A stretch of DNA of 8,819 nucleotides from Acidobacteriaceae bacterium (GCA_003140705.1 PLKU01000330.1:2889-11707); one strand, 5' to 3'. Shown: positions 1 to 7,186, counted from the stretch's first letter. The notes: generated by a model not told the origin, from the letters alone. Program-made: numbers and translations.

Positions 1-1049
1 CTGCGGCTTTCTTCAAACTCCTGCCCTTTCGCATCCGACGCCTCTGTGATGCCATCGGTAAACAAGAGCAACCGGTCTCCTTCCCTCAACTCGATCTTGA
101 AGTCCTCGTATGTCCAGTCCGCGAAAACTCCGAGCACCGCACCGCCTTGCTCAAGCATTCGGACCGCACCGCCAGATAGGAGGATTGGGTAAAGATGCCC
201 GGCATTGCAATATTGGAACGTATGCGCTTCGCCATCGAGAATTCCATACAGGAAGGTCACGAACTTTCCGGTTGCGATATTCTCGTGCAACAAACGGTTG
301 ACCTTGGCGCATACTCGCGCCGGGCTTTCCCCGTCCTTCGCAAACGCGCGCACCGCGGCCTGCACATTGGCCATCAGCAGAGCGGCGGACACACCTTTCC
401 CGACAACGTCGTCGATGCAAATTCCAAGCCGGTGATCGCCGAGCTGGAGCACGTCGTAGTAATCTCCGCTCACAGTGCTGGCGGGCTGCCACGCTCCTGC
501 GACCTCGAAGCCTGGAAGCTGGGGAATGTTTCTTGGCAGTAGAGACTGCTGGATCTCGCGGGCACGCTCCAGTTCCTCCTCTTGCATTTCAAGCCGGGCA
601 GTGCCCCGTTCGACGGTTTGCTGGAGCTCAACGTTACGCCGCTCCAGATGCTCCTTCGTGCTGTGGTACAGAAACGAGGGAAAACCGAAGGCAAATGTGA
701 CCACAAACGAAAACTTCCATTGCGACATAATTAGGCTGGAAAGCGCCAGCGGAAAAGGTGGAGCAACCAACCAAACGACTACGCTCGTAATCAGGTAGAT
801 AGGGACCGTCAGCACAATCATGAGAGGCACAAAAATCAGGATATTGTAGGGGAAAGACCTCTCCTCATAAAGGAAACCCAACCAACCTATGGCGGGCGAG
901 AGAAGATTCCCGATGCAGAGAGAGTACACCAGAACCGACGCGGGATTGGTCTTCTGTCCGATGGCCCAGACAATGGCGGCTATGACTGCGGCGATAGCAA
1001 TGTAAAGGACTTGCTGCCGGAGGAATCGAGCCAGAGATGGGAGGTTCAC
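1..1049 (-). CDS. Membrane-anchored SpoIIE/RsbU-type PP2C serine phosphatase, C-terminus cut by window edge
   Basis: The reverse strand is open in one frame for 349 codons from GTG at 1049 to the window edge; an in-frame TAG lies about 25 nt upstream of that GTG, so the start is well bounded although its SD is weak. Residues ~14-31, 39-60, 70-95 and 100-127 are hydrophobic and look like about four membrane segments. A charged coiled-coil-like linker follows (~128-172). The PP2C_2/SpoIIE domain then begins with the usual EIQQSLLP lead-in. Visible motifs are SGDYYDV (GDYY at 195-198), DDVVGKGVSAALLMA (metal aspartate D214), YCNAGH and LFTDGITEA (D332). The family dephosphorylates phosphoserine on anti-sigma-factor antagonists in partner-switching pathways; here the sensor is probably the membrane part. 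The usual glycine before the first metal Asp is Asp (D213). Only the last few tens of residues should be missing. No antagonist or anti-sigma gene is visible. The family call is firm; the target is unknown. Confidence 0.93.
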   Translation of the reverse strand, partial: MNLPSLARFLRQQVLYIAIAAVIAAIVWAIGQKTNPASVLVYSLCIGNLLSPAIGWLGFLYEERSFPYNILIFVPLMIVLTVPIYLITSVVVWLVAPPFPLALSSLIMSQWKFSFVVTFAFGFPSFLYHSTKEHLERRNVELQQTVERGTARLEMQEEELERAREIQQSLLPRNIPQLPGFEVAGAWQPASTVSGDYYDVLQLGDHRLGICIDDVVGKGVSAALLMANVQAAVRAFAKDGESPARVCAKVNRLLHENIATGKFVTFLYGILDGEAHTFQYCNAGHLYPILLSGGAVRMLEQGGAVLGVFADWTYEDFKIELREGDRLLLFTDGITEASDAKGQEFEESR

Positions 1050-1444
1050 GTTTACACCACCACAGCGACTGAACCGCTATTCAGCTATTTAATCATGCTA
1101 TAGCCGCAACTCGACCGGGATCTCCACCTCGCCGTGCACCGTTCTGAAGCAAGCTCTCAAGCACCTATCCTTCGACTCCCACGAGTCATGCCGGCTTGTT
1201 CGCGTGGCTGCCGTGTCGGTTCATGGTAAATCGCCAATGCGCTCTTTGAGTGCCTGGAAGCCGCAATCCAAAATTCCGGGCGGACCGGCAACTCGGACAG
1301 AACCCCAATTTTTAACGTTCCAGGATTTCTGGCAGGCTTCGGCTAGGGTTGGGGAATGATGGGCGACCATGCGCCCGGCACCCTTCTGCAAGAACTCCAG
1401 AAATATCAGTCAATCAGATTGGAATTTGGCCTTAAGATCATCGG
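1050..1444. other. Gene-free divergent intergenic region
   Basis: About 395 bases separate the phosphatase (minus) from the crotonase-like gene (plus), so both promoters should lie here. No convincing coding frame, RNA gene or inverted repeat was found. A short AT-rich patch (about 1075-1105) lies just upstream of the phosphatase start and could hold its promoter, but I could not place a -35/-10 pair with acceptable spacing. The 40 bases before 1445 lack a clear Shine-Dalgarno, so translation of the downstream gene may use a weak site. Confidence 0.6.
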
Positions 1445-2221
1445 ATGAGTTACGAGAAAATCTGCTTCGCATCCGAAGACAACATTGCTCTGGTCACCCT
1501 GAATTGGCCGCAACGACGTAACGCGCTTTCGCTCCCGCTGATGCAGGAGTTGATCGAATGCCTGAGTGAGATCGAGAGCCAGCGTGATCTTCGTGCGGTA
1601 ATTCTGGCGGCAAACGGTAGTGTCTTTTCTGCTGGTCATGACCTTTCGGAGATGGTGGGCCGTGATATTAGCGAACACCGGAGATTGTTCGACGTCTGCA
1701 CGGAGTTGATGGAGAAGCTGCAATCCATTCCGCAGCCAGTGATCGCCGAGGTGCAAGGTATCGCTACTGCCGCTGGGTGCCAACTGGTCGCCACCTGCGA
1801 CTTGGCCATCGCTTCAGAGGATGCTGCATTTGCCACGCCCGGAGTCAGGATCGGGCTGTTCTGTACTACGCCGATGGTGGCTCTCAGCCGCGCCATCGGG
1901 CGCAAGCGCGCTCTCGAGATGCTGCTCACGGGTGAGCTGGTTGATGCACACAGAGCGGCCGATTGGGGCCTGGTAAATCGGGTGGTCGCCGCAGACAGGT
2001 TGCGGGCGGAGACGCGGCAACTTGCCGGCCGCATCGCTCAAGCGAGCGACATGGTGGTGGCGCTGGGCAAGCGGGCATTCTATAAGCAGATTGATCTAGA
2101 TCAGCCGAAAGCCTACGCCTACGCCAAAGAGGTGATGAGCACCAACGCCCTCGCTCACGACGCACAGGAAGGCATCTCGGCTTTCTTGGAGAAGCGCACT
2201 CCCAGCTGGAAAGGACAATGA
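1445..2221 (+). CDS. Crotonase-fold protein, ECHDC3-like subgroup (enoyl-CoA hydratase/isomerase family)
   Basis: This 258-residue protein has the usual full length of a crotonase. The ATG at 1445 is preceded by an in-frame TAA at 1433, so no longer start exists; the SD is weak. The core includes the N-terminal strand with NWPQRRNAL (20-28), oxyanion-hole segment SAGHDL (62-67), GIATAAGCQLVA (105-116) with CDLAIAS, and FATPGVRIGLFCTTP (129-143). The last segment and the C-terminal ALGKRAFYKQ and QEGISAFLEKR blocks closely match eukaryotic mitochondrial ECHDC3. In classical enoyl-CoA hydratase the catalytic glutamates sit in GCEL and in the PE of the FGxPE motif. Here those positions read GCQL (Q113) and TPGV (G133), so ordinary water addition to an enoyl-CoA is doubtful. 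It should still bind an acyl-CoA in the cytoplasm. A CoA-transferase gene follows 103 bp downstream on the same strand, suggesting shared acyl-CoA metabolism. Family is certain; reaction is unknown. Confidence 0.92.
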   Translation: MSYEKICFASEDNIALVTLNWPQRRNALSLPLMQELIECLSEIESQRDLRAVILAANGSVFSAGHDLSEMVGRDISEHRRLFDVCTELMEKLQSIPQPVIAEVQGIATAAGCQLVATCDLAIASEDAAFATPGVRIGLFCTTPMVALSRAIGRKRALEMLLTGELVDAHRAADWGLVNRVVAADRLRAETRQLAGRIAQASDMVVALGKRAFYKQIDLDQPKAYAYAKEVMSTNALAHDAQEGISAFLEKRTPSWKGQ

Positions 2222-2309
2222 GCCCCGCAACGATCTGGAAATCGTGCGAGAATTGCTCAGCGATTCATTCTTAGGCATTCTCTTCGGCATCATTTGAATT
2301 CCCCCCCGT

Positions 2310-2316
2310 GGAAAGG
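2310..2316 (+). promoter_or_regulatory. Shine-Dalgarno of the CoA-transferase gene
   Basis: GGAAAGG ends 8 nt before the ATG at 2325, a normal spacing that fixes the start. It is preceded by a run of seven C (2301-2307) in the 103-bp gap after the crotonase-like gene. No terminator is visible in that gap, which is compatible with co-transcription. Confidence 0.7.
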
Positions 2317-2324
2317 CAACACGC

Positions 2325-3662
2325 ATGCCCAAGAGGATCGCCTGCGCTCCCGCACCAACCATTTCCGCCGAGCAGGCCGCGAGCTTTGTCAGGTCCGGCA
2401 TGTGGCTCGATTACGGCGCTGGGCTCTGCCAGCCCGACGTGTTCGATGAAGCGCTCGCCGCCCAGGGGGGGTCGCTCGAAAACGTTAAAATCCGCTGTTG
2501 CCTCTCAATGAGGCCGCGGGCGGTGGCGGAAGACGACCCAAAAGGCAATCACTTCTTCCTGTTCAGCTGGCACTTCTCCGGATACGACCGCAAGAGACAC
2601 GATGCCGGGCGCTGCAATTACATGCCCCTCAACCTGGGCGAGGTGCCGGACTACTACCGGCGGTTCCTGGCTCCGGTGGATATTGCGATTCTCAAGACCT
2701 GCCCGATGGACAAGGACGGCTACTTCAACTTCAGCGCCGCCAATCTTTGGCACCGCGCGGTCGTTGAGAGCGCAAAGATGGTCATTGTCGAGGTGAGCCA
2801 CGGACTGCCTTACGTCTTCGGAGACCGGAACGGCGTCCATGTCAGCGAGGTCGACTACATCATCGAGGGCGACAACCAACCTGCGCCTGAGCTGCCTAAC
2901 CCGGAGCCAACCGAGATCGACCAAGCCGTTGCGCGCCTCATCGCCAGCGAGATTGATGACGGCGCCTGCCTGCAGATCGGTATCGGCGGCATGCCCAACG
3001 CGGTTTGCACGCTGCTGCTCGAAAGCGGGGTCCGCGATCTTGGCGTCCATACCGAGATGCTGACCGACGGCATTGCGGAGCTCTATAAGACGGGCCGAAT
3101 CACGGGCTCCAGAAAGACGCTCGACCCTGGCAAGGTCGTCTACACCTTTGCCCTCGGCTCCAGTGCTATGTATGCGACGGCTCACCGCAATGCAGACTTC
3201 TGCTGCAACCAGGTGGACTACACCAACTCGCCGCACATGATCATGCGCAACGATCGCGTGATCTCGATCAACAACACAACCCAGATCGACCTGCAGGGCC
3301 AGGCCGCCTCCGAATCGGACGGGCACCGGCATATTAGCGGCACGGGTGGACAACTACAATTCGTGCGCGGCGCCTATGCGTCCAAAGGAGGCAAGTCAAT
3401 CATTTGTCTCTCATCCACCTACTGCAAGCAGGGCGAGCCCCGCAGCCGCATCGTACTCAACCTCACGCCCGGCAACATCGTCACCACTCCGCGCTCCGAC
3501 GTGATGTATGTCGTTACCGAATACGGCATGGTCAACCTCAAGGGAAAGTCAGTCACGGAGCGCGCCAAGGCGCTCATCTCTATCGCTCATCCCGACTTCC
3601 GCGAGCACCTTGAGCGCCAGGCTTACGAGCATCGCCTGATTCTGCATGGTGTCTCGTTCTGA
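2325..3662 (+). CDS. Acetyl-CoA hydrolase/transferase family CoA-transferase (butyryl-CoA/4-hydroxybutyrate CoA-transferase type)
   Basis: The 445-residue length fits family I CoA-transferases of the AcH/4-hydroxybutyrate/butyryl-CoA:acetate group, which move CoA from an acyl-CoA to a free acid such as acetate through a glutamyl-CoA thioester. The N-terminal half (about 15-185) carries the AcetylCoA_hydro-type fold with NLGEVPDYYRRF. The C-terminal half has LQIGIGGMPNAV (glycine loop at 219-222), VHTEMLTDGIAELY with the probable catalytic nucleophile E244, and the second glycine loop GTGGQLQFVRGA (339-350). It ends with EYGMVNLKGKSVTERAKALI and IAHPDFRE. All key motifs are intact, so the enzyme should be active in the cytosol. 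It lies 103 bp after the crotonase-like gene, and a strong inverted repeat follows its stop. Substrate cannot be read from sequence: acetate/butyrate, 4-hydroxybutyrate, propionate and succinate-type pairs are all possible. The family is clear; the physiological substrate is open. Confidence 0.94.
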   Translation: MPKRIACAPAPTISAEQAASFVRSGMWLDYGAGLCQPDVFDEALAAQGGSLENVKIRCCLSMRPRAVAEDDPKGNHFFLFSWHFSGYDRKRHDAGRCNYMPLNLGEVPDYYRRFLAPVDIAILKTCPMDKDGYFNFSAANLWHRAVVESAKMVIVEVSHGLPYVFGDRNGVHVSEVDYIIEGDNQPAPELPNPEPTEIDQAVARLIASEIDDGACLQIGIGGMPNAVCTLLLESGVRDLGVHTEMLTDGIAELYKTGRITGSRKTLDPGKVVYTFALGSSAMYATAHRNADFCCNQVDYTNSPHMIMRNDRVISINNTTQIDLQGQAASESDGHRHISGTGGQLQFVRGAYASKGGKSIICLSSTYCKQGEPRSRIVLNLTPGNIVTTPRSDVMYVVTEYGMVNLKGKSVTERAKALISIAHPDFREHLERQAYEHRLILHGVSF

Positions 3663-3699
3663 CAAAAACTTAGAACGAAACGAGTAACGCCTGTATCAC

Positions 3700-3741
3700 C
3701 GGCCATACGTACTTTACCGCTCTGTTAAGTACGGATGGCCG
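3700..3741. repeat. Strong inverted repeat after the CoA-transferase gene
   Basis: Arms CGGCCATACGTACTT (3700-3714) and AAGTACGGATGGCCG (3727-3741) pair at 14 of 15 positions around a 12-nt loop. It starts 38 nt after the CoA-transferase stop. There is no T-tract on either side, so it is not a standard intrinsic terminator. It could be a 3'-end stabilising hairpin, a factor-assisted terminator or a protein-binding site for the downstream small gene. Confidence 0.75.
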
Positions 3742-3849
3742 ACGATGCACCCGGAACCGTTGCCAATGAGATCCCTTTGCTGAAGACTTGGCACGAGATG
3801 CCATATGCTGTCGAGGCGCAAACTGCCCTTAGCTCGGAGCAAGAATGCA

Positions 3850-4101
3850 ATGTTCAATCTACTCAAACGGCGGCAACGGCTAGCACACCGATTCCTGGAG
3901 CTACCTCACGAGCAACAACAAGAGATTGTTGAGCAGCTTGACCTCGTTCGTGACGGCGACCGAACTCTGCCGGTCGACGAGCAGTCGTTTCTCTTCTTTC
4001 GGCGGGCGGTTGAAATAGGAAAACTAATGATCATGTGGCGACTGGTTGAAGAACGATTTCCCGACGGGGAGCCTGACGAGAATCCATTTCTCACGGAATG
4101 A
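3850..4101 (+). CDS. Small helical protein, possible effector-associated/death-like adaptor domain
   Basis: The reading frame is open from ATG 3805 (98 residues), but ATG 3850 (83 residues) is preferred: GGAG at 3836-3839 lies 10 nt upstream, whereas 3805 has no good SD. The protein is charged, with no signal peptide or membrane segment, and predicts as several short helices: a basic N-terminus (LLKRRQRLAHRFLEL), then HEQQQEIVEQLDLVRDGD, an FLFFRRAVEIGKLMIMW helix and an acidic tail ending in ENPFLTE. The pattern of a short leading helix with 'FLxLP', an 'IVxxLxLxxDxD' turn, then 'FFRRAxxxGxLxxxWxxVE' recalls the small effector-associated or death-like adaptor domains of bacterial NACHT/caspase-type conflict systems. 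I base this on remembered patterns only. No effector, protease or NTPase is adjacent. It could equally be an unrelated small cytoplasmic protein. Confidence 0.55.
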   Translation: MFNLLKRRQRLAHRFLELPHEQQQEIVEQLDLVRDGDRTLPVDEQSFLFFRRAVEIGKLMIMWRLVEERFPDGEPDENPFLTE

Positions 4102-4269
4102 GATATGAGAATCTGCAACGCGACAGAAGATGTGAACTCGAGCGGTCAAATGTTGATAACTGGGCTTCTCACTTTCTGAGGCCGAATTGTCTGAGGCATC
4201 GCAACGCTCAACCTTGCCGATGTCTCTCAACCAGTGAGTGCCGAATAGGCGAATACGGCCGAAATGGGT

Positions 4270-4620
4270 TTAGGGCTCAACCGCGGCCACGCCCGCAGTA
4301 TCGACATTGAACGAAATCGCATTGCTCGCGATTGATTTCCATGCATGCACTCCGCCACCGTATCCGGCCATGAACTGATACTCTCCGGCTGGAACATCAA
4401 AGCGTACGCGACAGCTCACGGATCCGTAGGCAGCAAGCTCGACTCGATCCTTGAAAGCGCATGGCTGCTCAACGTTGAACTTGGCGTAAACCATTTTTCC
4501 ATCCACCGTCGAGCTCCACGAACTTGCTGCCGTCTGGTACGGTCCCCGCGGTACAAGGTCGGCACGCGTCATCCACGCCCTTGATACCCCGTCAGAAGGG
4601 CTGAATGCTCCACGATTCAT
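4270..4620 (-). CDS. C-terminal beta-rich part of a split secreted protein (shifted frame)
   Basis: This frame encodes 116 residues from ATG 4620, but that ATG has no Shine-Dalgarno and the product has no signal peptide. The frame closes upstream at a TGA (4645-4647). It therefore most likely continues the upstream secreted protein, whose frame ends at 4592 inside this one; the offset is +1. The sequence contains AFSPSDGVSRAWMTRADL, an RGPYQTAASSWSS strand region, DGKMVYAKF and FDVPAGEYQFMAGYGGGVHAWKS, then ends in AISFNVDTAGVAAVEP. Alternating hydrophobic and polar residues with glycine turns suggest a small beta-sandwich domain. No catalytic motif is seen. Function is not recognised. It could be a translationally coupled separate gene, but a joined product of roughly 270 residues makes better sense. 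Confidence 0.6.
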   Translation of the reverse strand: MNRGAFSPSDGVSRAWMTRADLVPRGPYQTAASSWSSTVDGKMVYAKFNVEQPCAFKDRVELAAYGSVSCRVRFDVPAGEYQFMAGYGGGVHAWKSIASNAISFNVDTAGVAAVEP

Positions 4621-5089
4621 TCCGAGGAGTGTGGAACGTGCCTCTCACTGAAACTGGTTCCAAGGAGACGTTCCTGACAGTGATGTCGAACATTGGGGCG
4701 CTCTTGCCGTCAAAAGCGGGTTCAGCTTCGATTTCTAACTTATTGGCAATTGAATTCCTCGGATCGTCTGGAGCTTGGCCAAGAATCACATAAGACTTTA
4801 TGAGTCCGTCACCGGGGTTCATGAGCTGGAGGATTTCAGTTACATCGATCTGAATCGCTTGCCCTGCGTAGGGACGGAGCTCTTCTTTAACGGCTTCGGA
4901 AATGTACGTGATGTAAGGTCCGCTGAGTAAGAAGCAGGTGTCCCACCGATCAAAAATGACAATTCCGGAGAACTTTCCGGGGCCGCGGAATGCCGCATGC
5001 ACGGGGGTGAGGAGGCTACAAAGAGCCACGCAAACAGCGATTGCCGTAAGCGGCCGCATGGTGTTTGCGGTACGCGAAGGAATTCTCAT
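4592..5089 (-). CDS. Secreted protein, N-terminal part, frame ends early (frameshifted or recoded with the 4270-4620 frame)
   Basis: The frame is open back to 5200, but ATG 5089 is chosen. An AGGGGA-type SD lies about 7 nt upstream, and it places a Sec signal peptide at the very start: basic MRIPSRTANTMRPL, hydrophobic TAIAVCVALCSLL, cleavage after PVHA (about residue 32). The mature part begins AFRGPGKFSGIVIFDRWDTCFL and includes ISEAVKEELRPYAGQAIQIDV and LIKSYVILGQAPDD, then a likely beta-domain with FDITVRNVSLEPVSVRGTF. It stops at residue 165 with NESWSIQPF, in mid-domain by appearance. The stop is TGA followed by C, a weak termination context, and the preceding codons are CCC TTC. The +1 frame then continues for about 110 codons. 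Likely exported to the periplasm or beyond. Family and function are not recognised. Confidence 0.65.
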   Translation of the reverse strand: MRIPSRTANTMRPLTAIAVCVALCSLLTPVHAAFRGPGKFSGIVIFDRWDTCFLLSGPYITYISEAVKEELRPYAGQAIQIDVTEILQLMNPGDGLIKSYVILGQAPDDPRNSIANKLEIEAEPAFDGKSAPMFDITVRNVSLEPVSVRGTFHTPRNESWSIQPF

Positions 5090-5214
5090 TTGCCATTCCC
5101 CTTCGCCGTGCATTCTAGGCTTCGATTCACACGAAAATCTAGTTCCGGGCGAGTCCGTAGACACTTGATTCTGGCTGGGGCCGCCAAACAGACTGTGCAA
5201 TCTCCAGGGTTATC

Positions 5215-5247
5215 TCCGGATTGTCCGTCATCCAGGCGCAATCCGGA
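5215..5247. repeat. Inverted repeat between the winged-helix regulator and the split secreted gene
   Basis: Arms TCCGGATTG (5215-5223) and CAATCCGGA (5239-5247) are perfectly complementary over 9 bp with a 15-nt loop. On the minus strand the element lies about 50-80 nt after the regulator's stop and about 125 nt before the secreted gene's start. No T-tract follows. It may be a weak terminator, an attenuating hairpin or an operator for the secreted gene. Confidence 0.5.
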
Positions 5248-5270
5248 TAGCTTGATGCATGTGGATTAGA

Positions 5271-5290
5271 TGGGAGACGATCGTTTCCCA
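5271..5290. repeat. Near-perfect 20-bp palindrome just after the regulator's stop
   Basis: TGGGAGACGATCGTTTCCCA is a dyad with 9 of 10 half-site positions matching and no spacer, beginning 3 nt beyond the stop codon of the minus-strand winged-helix gene. As RNA it can fold with a GATC loop, with 5 + 2 bp and one internal mismatch, but only TCTAATCC follows, so termination would be weak. As DNA it has the shape of a dimeric repressor site. Confidence 0.5.
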
Positions 5291-5293
5291 GCT

Positions 5294-7186
5294 TCAATAG
5301 GCTGGCGGTAGTCCTACACGTTTGATGATGGAGCGGTAGCGCTCGTCAGTATGGAGGAAGTCGTAGGCGGGGTCGCACTGGATCCAGAGCAGGAGCGGGG
5401 AGTGCTCGCTGAAGCCTTCTTCGAGAAGCGAAAGGGCATGGTCGCGGTCGCCGAGTTGGGCATAGAGAAGGGAGAGATCGACGGAAGAGACATATTGGGT
5501 GGACGCTTTCTTTTGGAGAGAGCTGATCTGCCAATAGAGCACGGCCTTGTAACCGGCTTGCTGGTAGGCGCGCCTTATGCTTGCAGCGGATGCCTCATCA
5601 CCTTGCAGCAAAAGCTGCTTCTCCAGTTCTTCGGTCGCTTCTTTGTACATTCCTTTGCACCGGTACGTCTCATAAAGAACCCAATGCGAAAGCACATCGC
5701 CGCCATTCGCTGCTAATCTTTGATGCGCCTCAGTCAAAGCTAAATCGTACTGCCGCGCAAGCTGGTACGAGTAAGCCAAGGCCCAGGGGCGCGCAAAAGG
5801 ATCGAGTTCTGTCGCTTTCTTCTGCGCTTCGATGGCTTCCTGGTGACGATTCAGAGTGGCAAGAATCTTTGCGAGGAAGTGATAGGCCTCGGAGTATTTT
5901 GGATCGAGCTGAATCGCGCGATCGACTTCCTGCTGTGACCTGTCCCAATTCCACTGATGGGTGAACATGGCTGCCCCAAGGGAGAGATGGGCTTCGGGAA
6001 GCGAGTCGTCGAGTTCAACGGATTTGGCAGCGGCAGCCTCCTCGAGCGCCAGAGGGGCTTTGGGATCAAGGTCGCCATCGATGGCGCCAGCACCGTAGTA
6101 GTTCGCCAAACCGCTCCAGCCCAATGCGTAGTCCGGCTGAAGTTCTGTCGCTTTCTTGAAGTATTCCCCCGCCTTGTCATTCTCACCGGCAAACCAGAGA
6201 TAGCGGCCCCGCAGATAGGCATCGTGCGCTTCAGGGCTGATGTAGCGGGCAGGGGAGGCGGAGGGAACAGAGCTATTGAGCTTCTTCGCGATGGCCTGTG
6301 CGGCTTCAGTGGGTAAAGCAGCCACCTCACTTGCATCGCGATCGTAGCTTTCGGCCCACAAGTGTGTGTCGGTGGTCGCCTGAATCAGCTGGATGGTCAT
6401 GTGCACCTTGTTGGCGGAGCGGGAGATTGAACCTTCGAGGATCCCGTCGACTCCAAGCTCTCTGGCAATCTCACGCAAGGGGCGATGCACACCCTTGTAT
6501 TGCATGACGGAGGTGCGGGAGGTGATGTGGATGGTTGAATTCTTGGCGAGCATGGTGATGAGTTCGTCGGTCATGCCGTCGGCGAAATATTCCTGCGCTG
6601 GATCGCCAGAGAGGTTGTCGAGGGGAAGAACGGCGAGCGAAGCGATGACGGGTTGCGCGGTTCGGCGCAGCAGTCGTTCGATCCACAACTGCGGATCGAG
6701 GGTGACGGCGAGGATCAGAGCTGCGACGGCTATCCCAGATCCAAGCGCGAGCCAGAGCTTCCGCTGCAGGCTTTGAGATAGCTGCGCAGACTCGGAGGTT
6801 GTCGAAACCGAGGGCTCCGCAGCCGGAATGGCGCCCAGAGCTTGAGTTTCAGGCGACGCGCTCACGATGACGAGGGGCGCGATAAAGCGGTAGCCCTGAC
6901 CACTAACCGTTTGTACGAAGCGGGGCTGCTCTTTGTCTTCGCCGAGTGCCTGGCGGATCTTTCGGATGGCGGTGTTGATGCCGTGTTCGGTGTCTACGAA
7001 TACGTCGCTTTCCCAAAGGCACTTCGCGATTTCATCTCGGGTGACAATTTGACCCCCTTTCGTCGCGAGCAGGATTAGAAGCTCCAATGGCTGTCGTTCC
7101 AGCTTCAATCTGCGACCTTTCCGGCACAATTCGAATTGGCCGCAGTCCAGCCTGAAGTCGCCGAATTGGAAAATGGCAACGCTCAC
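5294..7186 (-). CDS. Winged-helix (OmpR/CadC-type) DNA-binding regulator with TolB-like and TPR domains, membrane-anchored
   Basis: The frame is open back to GTG 7270, but the family usually starts just before the 'FxFGxFxLD' strand, so GTG 7186 (630 residues) is preferred; AAAGGGG lies about 4 nt upstream. Numbering from 7186, the OmpR/PhoB-type winged helix spans about 5-104 (FQFGDFRLD to SGQGYRFIAP). A linker and one membrane helix follow (about 144-163). A TolB/FlgO-like domain spans about 182-290 and includes LAVLPLDNLSGDPAQEYFADGM, RTSVMQYKG and LWAESYDRD. About six or seven TPR-like repeats run from ~320 to the end (e.g. AGEYFKKATELQPDYALGW, AIEAQKKATELDP), closing with RSIIKRVGLPPAY. 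No phospho-acceptor receiver domain is present, so control should be CadC-like, with the C-terminal part sensing or binding partners across the membrane. It is divergent from the secreted-protein gene at 7372, an obvious candidate target. No catalytic domain is seen. Ligand is unknown. Confidence 0.93.
   Translation of the reverse strand: MSVAIFQFGDFRLDCGQFELCRKGRRLKLERQPLELLILLATKGGQIVTRDEIAKCLWESDVFVDTEHGINTAIRKIRQALGEDKEQPRFVQTVSGQGYRFIAPLVIVSASPETQALGAIPAAEPSVSTTSESAQLSQSLQRKLWLALGSGIAVAALILAVTLDPQLWIERLLRRTAQPVIASLAVLPLDNLSGDPAQEYFADGMTDELITMLAKNSTIHITSRTSVMQYKGVHRPLREIARELGVDGILEGSISRSANKVHMTIQLIQATTDTHLWAESYDRDASEVAALPTEAAQAIAKKLNSSVPSASPARYISPEAHDAYLRGRYLWFAGENDKAGEYFKKATELQPDYALGWSGLANYYGAGAIDGDLDPKAPLALEEAAAAKSVELDDSLPEAHLSLGAAMFTHQWNWDRSQQEVDRAIQLDPKYSEAYHFLAKILATLNRHQEAIEAQKKATELDPFARPWALAYSYQLARQYDLALTEAHQRLAANGGDVLSHWVLYETYRCKGMYKEATEELEKQLLLQGDEASAASIRRAYQQAGYKAVLYWQISSLQKKASTQYVSSVDLSLLYAQLGDRDHALSLLEEGFSEHSPLLLWIQCDPAYDFLHTDERYRSIIKRVGLPPAY

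Noticed and set aside
1327..1350. Possible sigma-54 promoter (TGGCAGG...GGCTA)
   Set aside because: The GG and GC dinucleotides do not line up with the -24/-12 spacing and the -12 box lacks TTGC.
2301..2471. Runs of seven C (2301-2307) and seven G (2465-2471) that could pair or be phase-variable
   Set aside because: Runs of this length are not rare in GC-rich DNA, and the G run encodes normal residues (QGGS) of an otherwise intact enzyme; no evidence of switching.
3735..3932. Plus-strand 65-codon frame starting inside the inverted repeat
   Set aside because: The start lies in the right arm of the hairpin, the sequence is low-complexity Thr/Ala-rich, and the frame overlaps the better-supported small gene at 3850.
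4102..4269. Short direct repeats (CGAATA) and a 4-bp hairpin near 4240-4260
   Set aside because: Too short to distinguish from chance, and no T-tract to support a terminator for either flanking gene.
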